The notes: generated from the sequence alone by a model not told the origin. DNA of 64,000 nucleotides from Zarea fungicola (GCA_900169235.1 FWCC01000203.1:78161-142160); one strand, 5' to 3'. Numbered from the stretch's first letter, positions 1 through 12,937 are shown. Numbers and translations: made by a program.

Positions 1-3000
1 GGCACCTAAACTCTCCTCCAGATCCGGTGTGGAGGTGCATGGACGCCTCCATGTCGACCGGGGGTGGACAGGCAGGTCCATGTAGGTGCGTGAGAGCTAC
101 CACCCGTCCATCAACCCCCATGTCCACGCGGGACAGCCTCTAGCCGGCCGCATGCCACCACTACCTTCACTCTGCATGCAGGCGCACGGAAGTTGAGTGC
201 TGCTGGGTTGGCTCTGGGCCCTTTTCCGCCATTTACTGCTACAAAGGGCGGCCACCACATACTCTTTCGGGTACGGATTAGCTTGTACTGTGTATTAATT
301 GGGTTTCCAAAGCTGACCTGCAGGCTGCAACTTCCCTTGCTCAACGCCTCTTCCGCCACGGGCTTTGGACTTTTTTTTTTCTGCCTTTACTAACATTTCA
401 CTTTATTTCCATTGCGTATTGTTTTAGACGAATCGGTCCCAGGCTCTGGCTGTAAACTCAGGCATCAACATCTCCGAGGAGGAGGCGGGGGACAAAACTT
501 CCCGAAACCTCCCAGGTTTTAGAACCGATGCTAAAATAACCGCACTAGATTTTGTTCTTTTTCCGCTAAAACGTCCTTGTTTTTAGACTGGAAGGATTTC
601 TCACTAGTTAATCCTAAGCTACCAAGTTTTAATAAAGCTCCTCATTTTTCCGCCCCCAGTCGACGACCGGGCGACGGCGCGGGATGACGCCACGGTTTGT
701 CACGACCTCCTCTGACGATGCTGATTGAGTGTGAGAACGTTATTTAGCTTTATTTTTTTTTTCCCCTAGCTTGGTAATATTTATAAAGATTAGACAGACC
801 GAGAAAATGAAGCGAACCAGGCTAGAGCCATCTTGAGTAAAGAAAACCGAACCTCTTTCAACCAACCTATTAGCAATTAGACCGCGCGCCCAGTCGCCCA
901 ACCGACACCACCACCACCAGCCAAATTAGTCGTATCGCCGTTCCAGAAAGTAGTGCGGCCAGCCATTTTTTTTATTTTTTTGCTACTATTATTGGTCAAG
1001 TTTAATTCTCGAAGCTTTTACTATTCTTATTCTTATTTTTACCAGGTTTTGTACGGAGTAATCGTCCACCGTATAATCCCTTCTACAAGAATCCCCGCCT
1101 CCAGCCTCGGCAGCAATAGGCTGGTTGGCTCACCCATCTTCATCACCTGGTTTCCTGGTTCTGAAGGTCTTGATGTTCCAATCCTCTTCTTTTAGGAGAA
1201 ATGGCCCCCACGTCGTATTAGTTTCAACTCGGGGCCAAAGGGGACCAACAAGAATGATGCTCTAGTCCACTGAATGTAATGAGCGCTTCCCTCTAGTTAC
1301 CCCTGCGTGTCCTTTCTTTTTCAATCATATTCCTTCGTAAACACGTTCGACGTCTTTCCTCGTGGGTTACACCGGATTTGTCAATATCTGCACGGCGCCG
1401 CGCGCGCTGCTATTGTCAGAAGGAAGAATTAAATAACAGCAGGACCCGAACCATCCATTCCATCCCACGCATTTGTGCATGGAGGCGCCACGCGCCCGCT
1501 AGTCCAACACCCATCAATTCACCCTGGTCGGTGGCTGCAGGGGAATTGCACACACCTGGCGAAGTTGAGTTTTGTCTCGTTGCTTTTTTTGCCCTTGTTC
1601 TTTTTTAGCCCCGGGCCACACACCTGACCATGGGCAAAGAGAGGAAACAATGGCGGGACGGCTGCCCATGCCATGCGCGTGCATGCTGCAGCGGCACGGC
1701 AGACGGACAGACAGCTAGGCAAGGTTCTTGACCAGTGCGTTGCAGCGTGCAGCAATTTAGCAGCGCCTCTCAGGTCCATGTTGCCATTGACGTGAGGACA
1801 GGAAATGATTTGCATGCCCCCATTGTGTTTTCTCGCATCTTGCCAGTGGTTACGGATTGCTCCGTTGCTAGTTACGACTGGCCAGGTTTGATTTCGTTGG
1901 TCTGGTCTCGCTTTTCGGTTTTCTTTTCTTTTTTCCTCAGTAACATTCTGGAGAGAACTCTGGGGTGCTTAGTGTGTCTCGCATTTTGAGAAGATCTGCA
2001 CCACGTCGACGTCCGGATGGCACCAAGTCAGGGTTCGGATTTCAAGTCAAGGACGCTTGACTCAGGGGCATATAGCCATACAAAACCATGCAGCCGAACA
2101 TTGTAGCACAGAACACAGTGGCAGCTTATCTAAAAGCACTACAAAGTACCATTACTACTGTTGGTTTTAGCGCTTGAGCTATTGATTGCAGCGACCCAAA
2201 CTGTTGGGACACGCACGCATGGATATAACTATTGTCCCAGATATGTGAAGCATTGTGTCCCTCATTTTGTCTGTACAGCAACCCCGAAACAAGGAGATGC
2301 GATTGGTCAATATGACGCCATGCTTGCAACTCCAAGTACGCCCGCATTTTAATTACTTATTACGCAAAGTCACAAGCGTTCACATGCACAGTCTGCCGTT
2401 CACGCAGGTACAAAGCGGGAGTCCCATTGGTTACAAGCAAGGTACCCATGACGGACCATCGATCAGCTCAGTCTTCCAGGGAGGTCCTATCGTCACAGAC
2501 CAAAAATAAAACCGGCGGCAAAATGTGAGCATCGATCTCACAAAGGGTACATGGTGCCAAAAACTAATCAGGGTTGCATTCCAATTTTCAGCCTCGTATG
2601 CCGTCTTGTCGTGAGAGAACAACTAGAGAACAGAATAGAAGAAAAAAAGCAATGGACCCCAAGAATTTTCGGACACACCAAATCTCCTCTCCAAGCCACA
2701 GCCGCCAACCTATACCCAGAAAACAGGAAGGACCAATGACTAACGTGTGTGGCGCTGACGGGAAGGGAAACAGACACAACGATCAATTAGCTGAACGATT
2801 CTAGACTACCCAAACCTGCATGCAATGATTTCTTTTTCTTGTTTGCCTTTTTTCTTTATTTCCAAATTAGAAAAACTTGCATAATACGGGGTAAAGGTAT
2901 ATCTAGTTTTCATATTGGGTTTCGGCCAGGGCACACCACACCCCCCTTTCTCACTTTCATCTTCCCCCAGCCACTGGGCGACAAGAGACAACAACGCCGA

Positions 3001-6000
3001 CTTGTTTGTTCTTTTTTGGGGGAGGCTTGTTCGTTTATCAATTAATTAGTAAACAATTAATAAAACAAAAGAGCCAATGAATTGGAAAAAAAAAAATTAC
3101 TAAATCGTAGGTTGACTCTGGTACCTGAGCGTCGAGCCCATTGACGCAAGAACCAGTCAGTGCTCTCCCCTTGTCCATTTGCCCCCCCTGCGATTGAATG
3201 GCTCTGGGCAATTAATTTTTGATAAAATCCCGATCTATACGGCATGGGGGGAGGGGAAAGAAAGCTATGATACCTCACTAGTCATGCACCGTAAATCCCT
3301 TTAATTGATTCTTGGCAAAGAAGGAAAATACACGTCCATCTGTCGATGCGCTGCATGGAAAGAATCTTCGCTCAGGGGGTGGTGTGGACTAACTAATCTC
3401 AATGATTCCCACTTCCGCGCATGATGCATCTCATGTAGGCAAGCCCCATTATCTACGATCTAGGGTGAGCAAAGAAGCAAATGTCTGGATAGCATTTGGT
3501 TAGTGGTATGCACGCAGCATGTCACTCGTAGCATATTGGTGGATAAGGGATAGGAGATGAGATGACATTTTACAACTGCAAAATTTGATATTACAAAAAA
3601 AAAAAAAAAAAGTCTTTCTTTCTTCTACCTCGGAAAGTGGGCTGTTTAAGACAAATGGTTCAAACGGTATGTCGCACAAGAGTCAACAGAGAGAAAAGGG
3701 GTCTAGATGGCTTTTCTTGTGTGTTGAAAATGTCAGTCTCACTCTCATGTCGCGCGTTGGAGCTTGTTCCGTTTTTTTACGCAGCGTGTTCTTATGCACG
3801 TAGCACGCAGTACAACTTGAAGCATTCTGCAAGGCAATCGCGTTATCCGATAGAACCCGTCCATGCATTGCGCTTGATTAGTATATTCACTTAGTTCTCC
3901 AAATCCCACAAACAACAAAAAGAGATTACGCTGCTAACAAGTCTCTGCCACATGGCTATTACCAAACCATCCGAATGGTATGGCTGCTCCGCTGGCGTTC
4001 GATTACCAGTACCAGTTCTTGCTTGAGCTGCTGCGCCGCAACTGGGCAGCTTAGCTGAAAGTGGTCCATAGAGCAGTCCTTCTACCAACTTCTTTTACTG
4101 CCCAATTTTCGAAATCCGTCTGTTCCGACGGAAACCTAAAAAAACGACATATGTACACCACATATAGTAGCGGCACTGTGTCGGAGGGGCCGGGCATATG
4201 GAAGATTCACCTTCTCCGAGGCGTTTCTCTCTTCTTGCTCGTGATGCGCCGCTACTTACGAATTCGGAAAGGGCAATACCACCACGGCGGTGCCGCCAAA
4301 ATGCTTTGTATCACTTTGACGAGAGCCGAGCACAAGTGGACTGATCGACACGCTGTGGGTTTTGGTCTGTCTAGTGAAAAAGCAGTGGGGTTGACTGAAA
4401 GAATGCTCCAGCGGCATCTTTGTATTCCGACGGCTAGCGACGTTGGTGTTGTCGCGAGACAACGCTTGTTTGACAAAAGTGAGCGATGTGACGATTTTCA
4501 GTCATGATTATAAATCTCCGGGATCGGAGACTTGGGTGTGACACATTCTCTTCTGTACTAAAGTTGGTTGGTAATGTTGGCGCAAGGTAAAACGAAATGG
4601 TTTGTCCATCGGCAGTCGTTCATGCAAGCGAGACAGGGAAACCCATATTTTTTCGACAGCCACAATCTGATCCTCAAATCAAGGTAACTCACTTGCATAT
4701 TCCCATGGCACGTGCGTTTGATAATAGTACGGCATTAATGCCCGGCGAACAAATCATTTATTAATACCATAGATTTGGGTCTTGGCTGACTTGTTTATTG
4801 GTCCATTGCGCTTGCTATCTGTGAGCATCTTCACCCACTCAACTTTGTTACCAACTACCAAAGTGGCCTGGCTTTTTCGCGTACCCCATCTTTGAATGAC
4901 TGACAGCCTGACAGGCGCACAGGAGGTGAATGTGGATGTTGCCCAAATTTTAATAAGTAGCCAAACTGGTGTTAGTGTTTGGCATGTTTGTTCACACTAG
5001 TCTGGCCCAAAAGGTCCAGGCAAAGGACGGCCGGGAAGGGCCGAGCCATCGGGTGAATGTGGGAGACCCTACTTCGCGTATACTCAAAACTAAATCCTCT
5101 GTAGAAGCGGTACGACAGTTTTGATATCATTTCAAAATAAGGGGCTCACTTCGTGCTCATATTCATATCTTTACAAAAACAGTTTTACACTTATATACAA
5201 GGAGATTTCTTGTAAGCCAGAATGAGCAAACACAGAACTCCATTATTTCTTCCCCGCTCTGTACACTAAAGAAAGGGAGACGCAAGCGTTTCTACGATTA
5301 CTTACAATAGTCTTGTTTTCTCCTCTGTGCCCCAAAACGCTAATGTGCGTGCTAAGTACATTAGACGCATTTCTGAAGAAAGGGGCAGGGCAGACACACC
5401 CAAGTGATTGCATTAGCTCATTGTGACTCGAGCATGGCCGTAGAAAACAAACAAACAGAGCAGGGCGTTTCCCTAATTGAGGGTCGGGTCCAGGCACAGG
5501 CCTGCGCCTGACCGTAGGAACCACTTTCTGGGGTTCCCTTTTTCGTTCACCATCGGGCAGAAAGTACAGGGTGGGACATCGTTGGCATATGCAAGCCGCG
5601 ATGGAGACAAGAAAACAAGCCTCCAAACGGTGACGTTTATTGTCTCAAAAGCCTCCAAACGTCGCAGGAACTCCACAAGCAATTGTCAATGTGTGTGATT
5701 CCCCCACAAAAAATGATGACAGGCTGCATGAGCTCTCAGCCATGTGACTTTATCAGGGACTGTTTCTTGGCTTTCCCAGCCTACAAACTGTTTGGTTATT
5801 GGTGAGTATTGTGAATAAAAAAGGAGCAAAGAGAACAAAGGCGTCAACTCCACGCCCAACCACTAACGGGGAACTCGGCGATGATGGTTTTGGAAAATCC
5901 CGAGGGACAAAAAGAACCCTTGCCTAAGCTTGTGCGTGTGTCAAACATGTTCAAGTTGTCCTGCCTTGCCTTTTTGCCGGCTTGGCGTCCTTGTTTTCAC

Positions 6001-7717
6001 CCTTGCGAACTTGGTGACAGGGCCATTACCACACGGCACACGCACACCCCAGTGGCCCCAGTTGCTAAGGCCGGTGGTGTTCAATGCAGGAACAATGATG
6101 AACATAAGAGTCAAACTAGACTAGAAGCTGCCCATCTGGCGGGGCAGACGTCATCCCCCATCCATCTTGCATGAAGATGCACAGGCCTCGACGCCTTCCC
6201 CAAGATGACTCGGGCACTGCGTCGCGTCGACCGAGTGGAATCTTGGACTACCTAATTAATACGTAGTGACAGTTTGGGTTACAAGAAAAGAAATGCCGAC
6301 TGCATCTGTTTGTTTTTAGCTGCCCAACTATGCATGGGGTGTGTAAATATGGTCGACGGTAGTCAAGGCCGAAAATGTCTCACGAAATCTTTCTGCCTAA
6401 TAATAGTCATGATTCGCGTTGGTGCTCCGTCGACGGCTATGAAAGTTATGGAATTGCGACGCCATTGTTGCTTCGTTTAGAACCTCTTTCTGAGCCCATT
6501 TCTCCCTCTGGAGTGAGCCTCTGAACATCTGCCGACATGCTCATGGCGTGATTCTGCAGAACTGCTCCTCTGCCGATTGAGAAGGGCGAAGAAACACACA
6601 AAAGCAGACTCTTCGAAATTGATCCCTCCCCTGTCCCCGCGTCTCTGGTGTGCGAGGAACCTGCGGCAAAAGCCGTTGAACTCAAGGCTACCCAGCAACA
6701 AGGGCTATCATCTTCTCCAAAAATTGCTGCTTGCTAGCAGATGGGTCCATGAGGGGCGCACATATGCAAATGACAAAAGAAATCTTTTCAATGGTTTGGG
6801 GCATGAAGTGTGCGCAGACTTGTGGATGACGATGGAGATGAGTGGCCCAACCGTTGAAGTTTGGCTGACATTAAAAACGGGCAAGCGATTTCGTTCAAGG
6901 TCTGTCATATCCACAAACAGGTACATGCAAAGTCGTTAAAATTAGCGATTGGTCAGAGGAATAAATAGCAGACCATCATTATGTTACAAACGCCCAAAAG
7001 AACGTGCGTATCGATAATGCAGGTCATAGCAGCCACTTGTCTCAGCCTGTCTCAAACCTGTTCTTCAACCTGGCTTGTGTTGTGTGTGACAACTTTCCTC
7101 ATTCGATACACTCACCATTCAATGTACATAATACACAGTATTCCGTACATATTCAGTACATATTCAGGGGAGAAAAGACCAGGCTGACGCCAAGCTGTTG
7201 GTGGTTTTTTTCCTTTTCATGAAGAATCATAACCCTTGTTCAACATATTGTGCGATTCAGGCAATGTCATCTTTCCATTTAAAAAATTCTCCCTCCCGTT
7301 TAATCTTCTCCGGCGAATTCCAGCTTGATCCCCAGAATATCGCAGTAGCTCAGGTACGAACGCCACGAATCCTTTCATGTTGGTGGAGGCGCAGCCTTGT
7401 TCAAAAGTAAACTGGATCCAAGATACAGAACTCTTCGTAATGATTAACTTAAATCAGGAATAGTGTAATAGGGGCGTGAGACTCCAAATGTAGTAATAAT
7501 TTACCAAAGGATTTTTCTTATTTTCATGGTTTGGCGTGTCTCGCAACGCGCATGGGCGGCGTGCCTGTCCCCGGCCTAAAGTAACATCAACCAAATTAAA
7601 ATCCCACGTTACCGCGCTCCGATACCGAGGCGCCAGTGCTCCTTCCCCCGCTAAGCGTGAGGCCTCTCTATTCTTTTTTGTTGTGCTGCGTCTATCTATC
7701 TTCGGAAAATTTTCTTC
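1..7717. other. Long gene-free stretch, no supported gene
   Basis: No open frame here has coding character that I recognise. The longest frames are 148 residues (4061-4507 +) and 127 residues (5243-5626 -), without recognisable motifs, and they overlap other short frames on the opposite strand. The stretch is rich in T and A homopolymer runs (for example A-runs near 3595) and intron-like CTAAC signals, such as one near 381 followed by a TTTTAG at 420-425. It could contain untranslated exons, a non-coding transcript or a very long promoter, but nothing in the sequence decides this. Confidence 0.5.
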
Positions 7718-8967
7718 CTACCGGGTTTTCTTGCTTCCTGCGTAGTCGTTGGTGTCTGTGCCGGCGACAACCATGCCGTTCGGCAGCACCTTTTCCGTCT
7801 TGCGTACGTGGGCCAAGAAGAATGGGTACGCAATGTCGCAAGCAAACGTAGGTACCATGATGATGTAGGACAACGGATGGAAAATGAAGCCGTGAGCCTC
7901 GGGCCAGTACCACCATAGTAAACCGCACGTCACTGGAAGGCCTAAGACTGAGCCCGCAAATCGACAGAACCTAGAAGCAAATTTGACAAAGGCATGTTAG
8001 GTCCAGACTCTTTTTTTCTCGCCACTTGTTCCTCATTTTTTCGTTCAATTTCGCTTGTGAATGGCGCTCGGGTACAGTTCCAGCCAGGGTGAGCACCCTG
8101 GTTATAAAACCCCAATCAGACGCTTGACCGTTGGATCGGTAACCAATACCCATCATCTAGCATTCGCAAAGGGCCGAAAGCGCCAGAAATTAACGCACAC
8201 AGTGCGAGGGAAAGGGTTATTTTCATTCTTTATCCATACACCCTCTCAAAAACCCTGATGCTGGTCGAATTTGAAATTGAGGCGCTGAGGCCGGCATCTG
8301 GAGAAGTGTGGAGGGTTTGACAAGGCGTTTCTGTTGGGGGCAGAACAAGACAAGACAAAGACAGGGAAAGACAGAAGAACAAAACGTACCAAATTCCGTA
8401 GCTTTGGCCACCTGAGTGACCCCGCTGCAGAAGCATGGCCAGGCAGCCAACACTCAACACCATTTGCGCCGCGCCGGCCGACCACCACGCCAACTCAGTG
8501 GTATCTCTCGCCTCGGCTCCGAACCACGTCTTGCCGTCCTTGTTGCCGTGGCCTCGGTGCGGTACCTCGAGCCACCACTGGGCAAAGAGAAAGTTGGCGC
8601 CGAGGCCGCACGCGAAAATGGTGGCGAGCACGAGGCTAATGTTGTGGGCGACCATGGGGCTCGTCGCAAAGGAGTACCTGGCCTTGGTCAGGGTCACGTA
8701 GAGGACACCCATGTCAAAGATGAGCCATAGGATGAAGCCGGCGAGCTCGGTCGGCATCTCGGTGACGTAAAATGCAAAGACAACCTCCCAGGCAATGTTG
8801 ATGCCGAGCGCAAATAGCGGCATGGGCGTCGCGTGCGTCTGCAGCGCGCGGCGGACCATGAGCACGTAACATGCGAGCCAGAAGCAGACGCCTGCGCTGA
8901 GGAAGTAGGTTGATGCAGGGACGAGCCATGTTGGCGCTGAGGGTGGTGGCACATCGGACGATCCCAT
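7718..8967 (-). CDS. PaxB/Pyr4-like integral membrane terpene cyclase family protein
   Basis: The two exons, 8967-8390 and 7970-7718, join in phase (GTACGT donor, TTCTAG acceptor) to give 276 residues. The protein has about seven hydrophobic segments. The family signature NIAWEVVFAF carries the acidic Glu61, and FACDIAYPFF in the last membrane segment carries Asp238. These match the positions of the two acidic residues needed by Pyr4-type membrane cyclases, which protonate and cyclise prenylated substrates in meroterpenoid and indole-diterpene pathways. No polyketide synthase, prenyltransferase or P450 lies nearby, so a classical cluster is not visible and the substrate is unknown. The only close partner is the divergent hydrolase, whose start is 658 bases from this one. 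The start at 8967 was chosen because it begins just before the first membrane segment; an in-frame extension to 9213 also exists. It could also be a standalone family member with a non-cyclase role. Confidence 0.78.
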
Positions 8968-9256
8968 TGCGTTTTGGGGGTTGAACCGAGTCTTGACGAA
9001 AAGTTGATATGGTGATACTTTGGTGTCCCGCCCTACTGGCGATGTCCCGACTCCTTTATTGGAGACGATGGAGTTTGCAGGCGTTGAACTCCACGCGTAA
9101 GCCACGGGTCGTTCCGAGACAAAAGGCAAATCGGCAAGCTGTTCGATTTCAAAAGCTTTGCTCCAAAAGTAACAAGTCGAGAGCTGTAAACATGTTTCGC
9201 CAGTAGCGACCAACTAACTACTTATGTGGCCACTGTTGAATTTAATTCCTTTTTGT

Positions 9257-9269
9257 CCGGTTGAACCGG
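9257..9269. promoter_or_regulatory. 13-base palindrome CCGGTTGAACCGG in a divergent promoter
   Basis: This is an inverted repeat of the form CGG-N5-CCG, the geometry bound by dimeric Gal4-type zinc-cluster regulators. It lies between the divergent terpene-cyclase-like and hydrolase genes, 356 bases upstream of the chosen hydrolase start. The same palindrome, in opposite orientation of its central base, occurs at 20408-20420 just upstream of the phosphate symporter. Function as an operator is inferred. Confidence 0.4.
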
Positions 9270-9624
9270 CATTCGTGTAACTTCGGAGCTTACAGTCTGC
9301 CAAACGCGCCTTTTACACATCCAGGGTAGGTAGTAAGATTCGAGATGTTCGCTACCTGGGTAACCGTAGCCGAGAAGCAGGAATCGATTTTTTTGATCGA
9401 ACAAGAGAATGATTTTAAAGGAAAAAATTCCCTTCAGCTGCGTAGTCTTTTGCTTCTCAGTCATTCATTTAGAAACCTTGGCGCAATGGTGGCTTACACA
9501 TGCCCAGCAGCTGCCGACTGTCATTGGGCGCTAGATGGGTTGACGCGCCTAACGCTGGGTGGACACGCCTTTGCTTCAACACCATAACATCATATGCATC
9601 ACATGCATCATTACGCAAATCGAA

Positions 9625-11052
9625 ATGACATCCGAATCATTCTTCGCTGACTCTCGGTTCAGCCAGGAGTTTCTTATTCCGGCCAACACAATCCGCGGCC
9701 GCTCTACGCCTCTCAAAATATCGTACGCCGATTTTGGATATCGGAATGAGAACAACACGGAGGACGAAAACGTCTTCCTCTTCTTCCCGCCTTTGTTAGG
9801 TAGTCGCTGGATGCACACGGCAAAAGATGAATTTGCCAAACGTCACAAGATCAGAATAATCGTTGTTGAGCGCCCTGGATACGGCGGCACGGATGAAGTT
9901 GAGCTACAAGATAGATTACAGGTCTGGCAAGGTACGCGTCCTTTTATATACACTACAATACAGGAACGAGGCTGGAGGCGGATCGCAAATGTATATCAAC
10001 TAACATTTACAATATACTTGGTAGATGCCATACCGATGCTCTTGGCCCATTTAAACATTAAACGTGTATCGGTAGGCTGCCATAGCGCCGGCACCGTATA
10101 CGCGCTCGATTTTATCCTGCACCACCCAGAGTATCTGCACCCCACGCAGCCATACCTGGCAATTGCCGGCCCTTGGATCCCGCCGTCCAAGTCAGGCGTC
10201 ATTGGGATGCGAATCGTGCAGAGTTTGCCGTCGGCCGTGATTGGCAAGACCGACGGGTTCCTCGGCTTCATGCACAGCACCGTCAATCCCGCCATCGGCA
10301 CGGCTACGAGCGCTGTCTCGAGCCTCGTGTCTCTTTTTGCGACGCGCAAGTCACCCCTTGCGTCGGACGCTGCCGAGACCGAGGGCGAGAAGGAGATGCG
10401 CATGCGCCCCGACTTGTTGAAAAAGGCGTACAGTGGCAAATTGAACGGCATGGGCGCCGACGCTGTGCTGATGATGAGCAAGGTGCCTGCTGCTGCCACC
10501 GCCAGCGATGACGACCAAACCGGTAGCGGCGGGTTCGTTGCTGGCTGGAGTGACTGGGGCAACTATGAAGCATATGTCCCGCGCCTGGTGGAGGCGATGC
10601 GCGTGGCGAAGCGCAAACTGACTGTGCATGCGTTTCATGCGGAGACTGATTCCATGGTGGGAGACTATGGCGACCTGGGGTCGACGTGGTTTGATGGGTG
10701 CTGGGCAAAGGAGCGATGCGGTGACGGCGTGATTACGTATGAATCGAGTTGTGTAGATGACTCTGATCATGACTTGGTGTGGAGTATCAAATTTGGAGTT
10801 GCTGGCAAGGTGTTTGGTCACATTGTCCATATTGGTCAAAAGGGGGAAGACGAAGCAGTGACAGTCGCGGAAGCGCAGAACATAGAGGATAAAGAAGGGA
10901 AACTACCAGTCGCGGAACCACCTAGGATGGGGGACAAAGACGAAGAACTGTCAGTCGTGGAACCGCCTAAGACGGAGGACAAAGATGAAGTGTCAGTCAG
11001 GGACACGGCAAAGACAGAGGAAGAGAAGCCTGCGACTGAGCTGCCCAATTGA
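9625..11052 (+). CDS. Alpha/beta hydrolase fold protein with acidic C-terminal tail
   Basis: The exons are 9625-9931 and 10025-11052 (444 residues). The 93-base intron is a multiple of three without stops, so it can be read through, but it has a GTACGC donor, a CTAAC branch site and a TAG acceptor. Removing it restores the continuous hydrolase block RLQVWQDAIPMLLAHL. Fold landmarks are an oxyanion-type segment around FPPLLGSRW, ERPGYGGT, the nucleophile elbow GCHSAG, a late acidic segment HAETDSMVGD and a terminal DSDHDLVW that would supply the catalytic His. The last 60 or so residues are low-complexity and acidic, with degenerate repeats of about 15 residues (DK-D-E...EPP). Family members hydrolyse esters, lactones or epoxides; the substrate cannot be told. 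An ATG 66 bases upstream (9559) is in frame; 9625 is preferred because the extra residues look like leader noise. Confidence 0.82.
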   Translation: MTSESFFADSRFSQEFLIPANTIRGRSTPLKISYADFGYRNENNTEDENVFLFFPPLLGSRWMHTAKDEFAKRHKIRIIVVERPGYGGTDEVELQDRLQVWQGTRPFIYTTIQERGWRRIANVYQLTFTIYLVDAIPMLLAHLNIKRVSVGCHSAGTVYALDFILHHPEYLHPTQPYLAIAGPWIPPSKSGVIGMRIVQSLPSAVIGKTDGFLGFMHSTVNPAIGTATSAVSSLVSLFATRKSPLASDAAETEGEKEMRMRPDLLKKAYSGKLNGMGADAVLMMSKVPAAATASDDDQTGSGGFVAGWSDWGNYEAYVPRLVEAMRVAKRKLTVHAFHAETDSMVGDYGDLGSTWFDGCWAKERCGDGVITYESSCVDDSDHDLVWSIKFGVAGKVFGHIVHIGQKGEDEAVTVAEAQNIEDKEGKLPVAEPPRMGDKDEELSVVEPPKTEDKDEVSVRDTAKTEEEKPATELPN

Positions 11053-12937
11053 AACGACTCCGTAGTAACGGCGGGGCCAATGCAAAATGTGGTACATATT
11101 GACTAACGTAAATAGGGATAATTAATTTGTAAATGAAGAGCATATATAAAGAAATGCAGAGGACGAAGAAGGTACTGATTTTGCTACAGTGGCGGTGGCG
11201 AGTCGTGGTTGTAACGACGCATATATAGATGGCCGCGTGTAGAGGTAGAAAATTACTGCGACTTGAGATCATGTATTAGATGTAGAGATCTGTATTGAGT
11301 ATTCTAGAGGATTATTTGGCCCAACAACTTGTTTGGCTACTGTATCGTCGCCATCATCTGCAGTGGCTTGGCGGCCACTTTCATCAGTTGAACTCGGGCG
11401 TGCCAATATTGTAATATTGTTCTACGGGAGCAGAAACTCGGATTTAACGCGCAATTTCTGCAGTCAGAGCTTACATTGCGATGTTTAGTGGCCAGGCCAT
11501 CCTTATACAGGTGCACAACACACACGAAGAAGGAAAATAAGTCTAGGCTCCATCTCAAAAAAAAGTAATCACACGGTAGAGATGGCGGCGCCCCCGATCG
11601 TAGTCTCGAGTCGCTTTCCATTTAATCTGTCACTCTACGTTCTTGACAAATTTCTGATGAGCCAGCACTCGGGTTGGTAGCCTCGGCTGGCTAACAGCCT
11701 CTTCTATGGACAACGCACTGCGTTGACAGAGTCGGCGAACCGAGTCGGTGATTTGCCGATAGTGGTGTCAAAATTCAATGGTCGGATAAGCTTGCATGCT
11801 TACAAGTTATCCCGCTCTGTGGTAATTTGCCGGCGTGCAAGCGTATCCTGCCTCCCGTGCGCATCTAGTCGGAGGCGAGTACTATTCGTGCATAGTTAGT
11901 AACCAAGGTGCAAACTCGGCGACTGCCATTTTTTAGCCCAGCCCATCCTTTTGTGATGGCTGTTTGCTATGCTGCTCTCTTTTTCCCATCTCATGGTAGT
12001 TACTCTACCGTCAGCACAGAAGCATGTGAGTGGGAGGACGGGAGTGTGGTGGAACCCGCTAGTTACTGGTTAACTACTAGTAAAGCAAACTACTCAGAGG
12101 AGCTTATTCGCTAGTGCACCACCACGACGAAGATGGCCCGGGGAAGGGAGAAGAAGAAAGTGGCGCTTACCGAAAACAGCTCAACATGTAAGAGTTTGTT
12201 CGATGCGATTTGACTTTTTGGCTGCTCCGGGTCATCTGGGCTGGCGCCTTGGGCTTCTTTGCGTCCATGCAGCTTGTAGCTTGGCTTGGGAGGAGGAGAG
12301 GAAGGGTCATGCTGTCCAGACCCCTCTTCTGCGGCATTAGCATGTAAACTCGACATGAGCATCATCAGGCCCCTGGATTATAGCTCGCACGCATTTTTGC
12401 CTCGGAACCAGTCTTGCCGTCAATCTCGGGGACTTTCATCGCTTCCATCTCATTGCTTGCTGCCGCAGCGACTCTTGGGCGGGCGGGTGTAGTTTTTTCC
12501 CCAGAAGCTGGCCCCTCGGGGCGGGCGAACAGTGGATTTTGGTATCGAGAGGTTGGCCTCTCAGAGAGGATCAGAAGACGGGGTGTCCCCACAAAAGCGG
12601 TTTGCATAGGGGTCGAGAGGCCATCATCCTTCGCTCACTACTCCTTACAGCGCAGTCATTGCAGTGGTAGTGCCCGTGAGTCCGCTGGCCAAGTTCTGCT
12701 ACTCACCAACAAGCTGAGCAGCGCCGCTGTCAAGGAAGTGGGTCCCGGCTCACAGCTTCCAGCTTCCAGCTCCCAAGGGCCCCTGCAGCTCCCGGGGGGC
12801 GGACCCCAGCCAGTGGAAGCTTTGCCCCAGCACCAGCCAGTCGCACTGCAGGTTTAGCAAGGCTAATAAGGCTAACAAAAAAAAAAAAAACTTCTCGGGG
12901 GCCACCAGCAGCACCAGAAGCCCAAGCACAAGCCGCC
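11053..12937. other. Intergenic region and probable RXT3 promoter/5' UTR
   Basis: No gene is supported. The 147-residue frame at 12414-12857 is low-complexity and antisense to other frames, and is best read as the 5' leader of the RXT3 gene. An A14 run sits at about 12877-12890, some 50 bases upstream of the RXT3 start. Confidence 0.5.

Noticed and set aside
2020..2060. Possible tRNA B-box (GGGTTCGGATTTC)
   Set aside because: The core is off consensus and I found no matching A-box or acceptor stem in the surrounding bases.
3985..4020. Possible tRNA T-arm around GTTCGATTACC
   Set aside because: The stem pairs only four bases with the wrong loop length, and no clover-leaf can be drawn.
4061..4507. 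148-residue open frame on the plus strand
   Set aside because: It has no motif and mixed composition, and overlaps several short frames on the opposite strand. Nothing marks it as coding.
5243..5626. 127-residue open frame on the minus strand
   Set aside because: No family motif, no splice partner, and composition like its non-coding surroundings.
7145..7166. Tandem duplicate of an 11-base unit (GTACATATTCA)
   Set aside because: A two-copy short repeat in non-coding sequence with no neighbouring gene to regulate; ordinary.
12414..12857. 147-residue open frame before RXT3
   Set aside because: Low-complexity Ser/Pro/Gln reading with other frames overlapping; better explained as the RXT3 leader.
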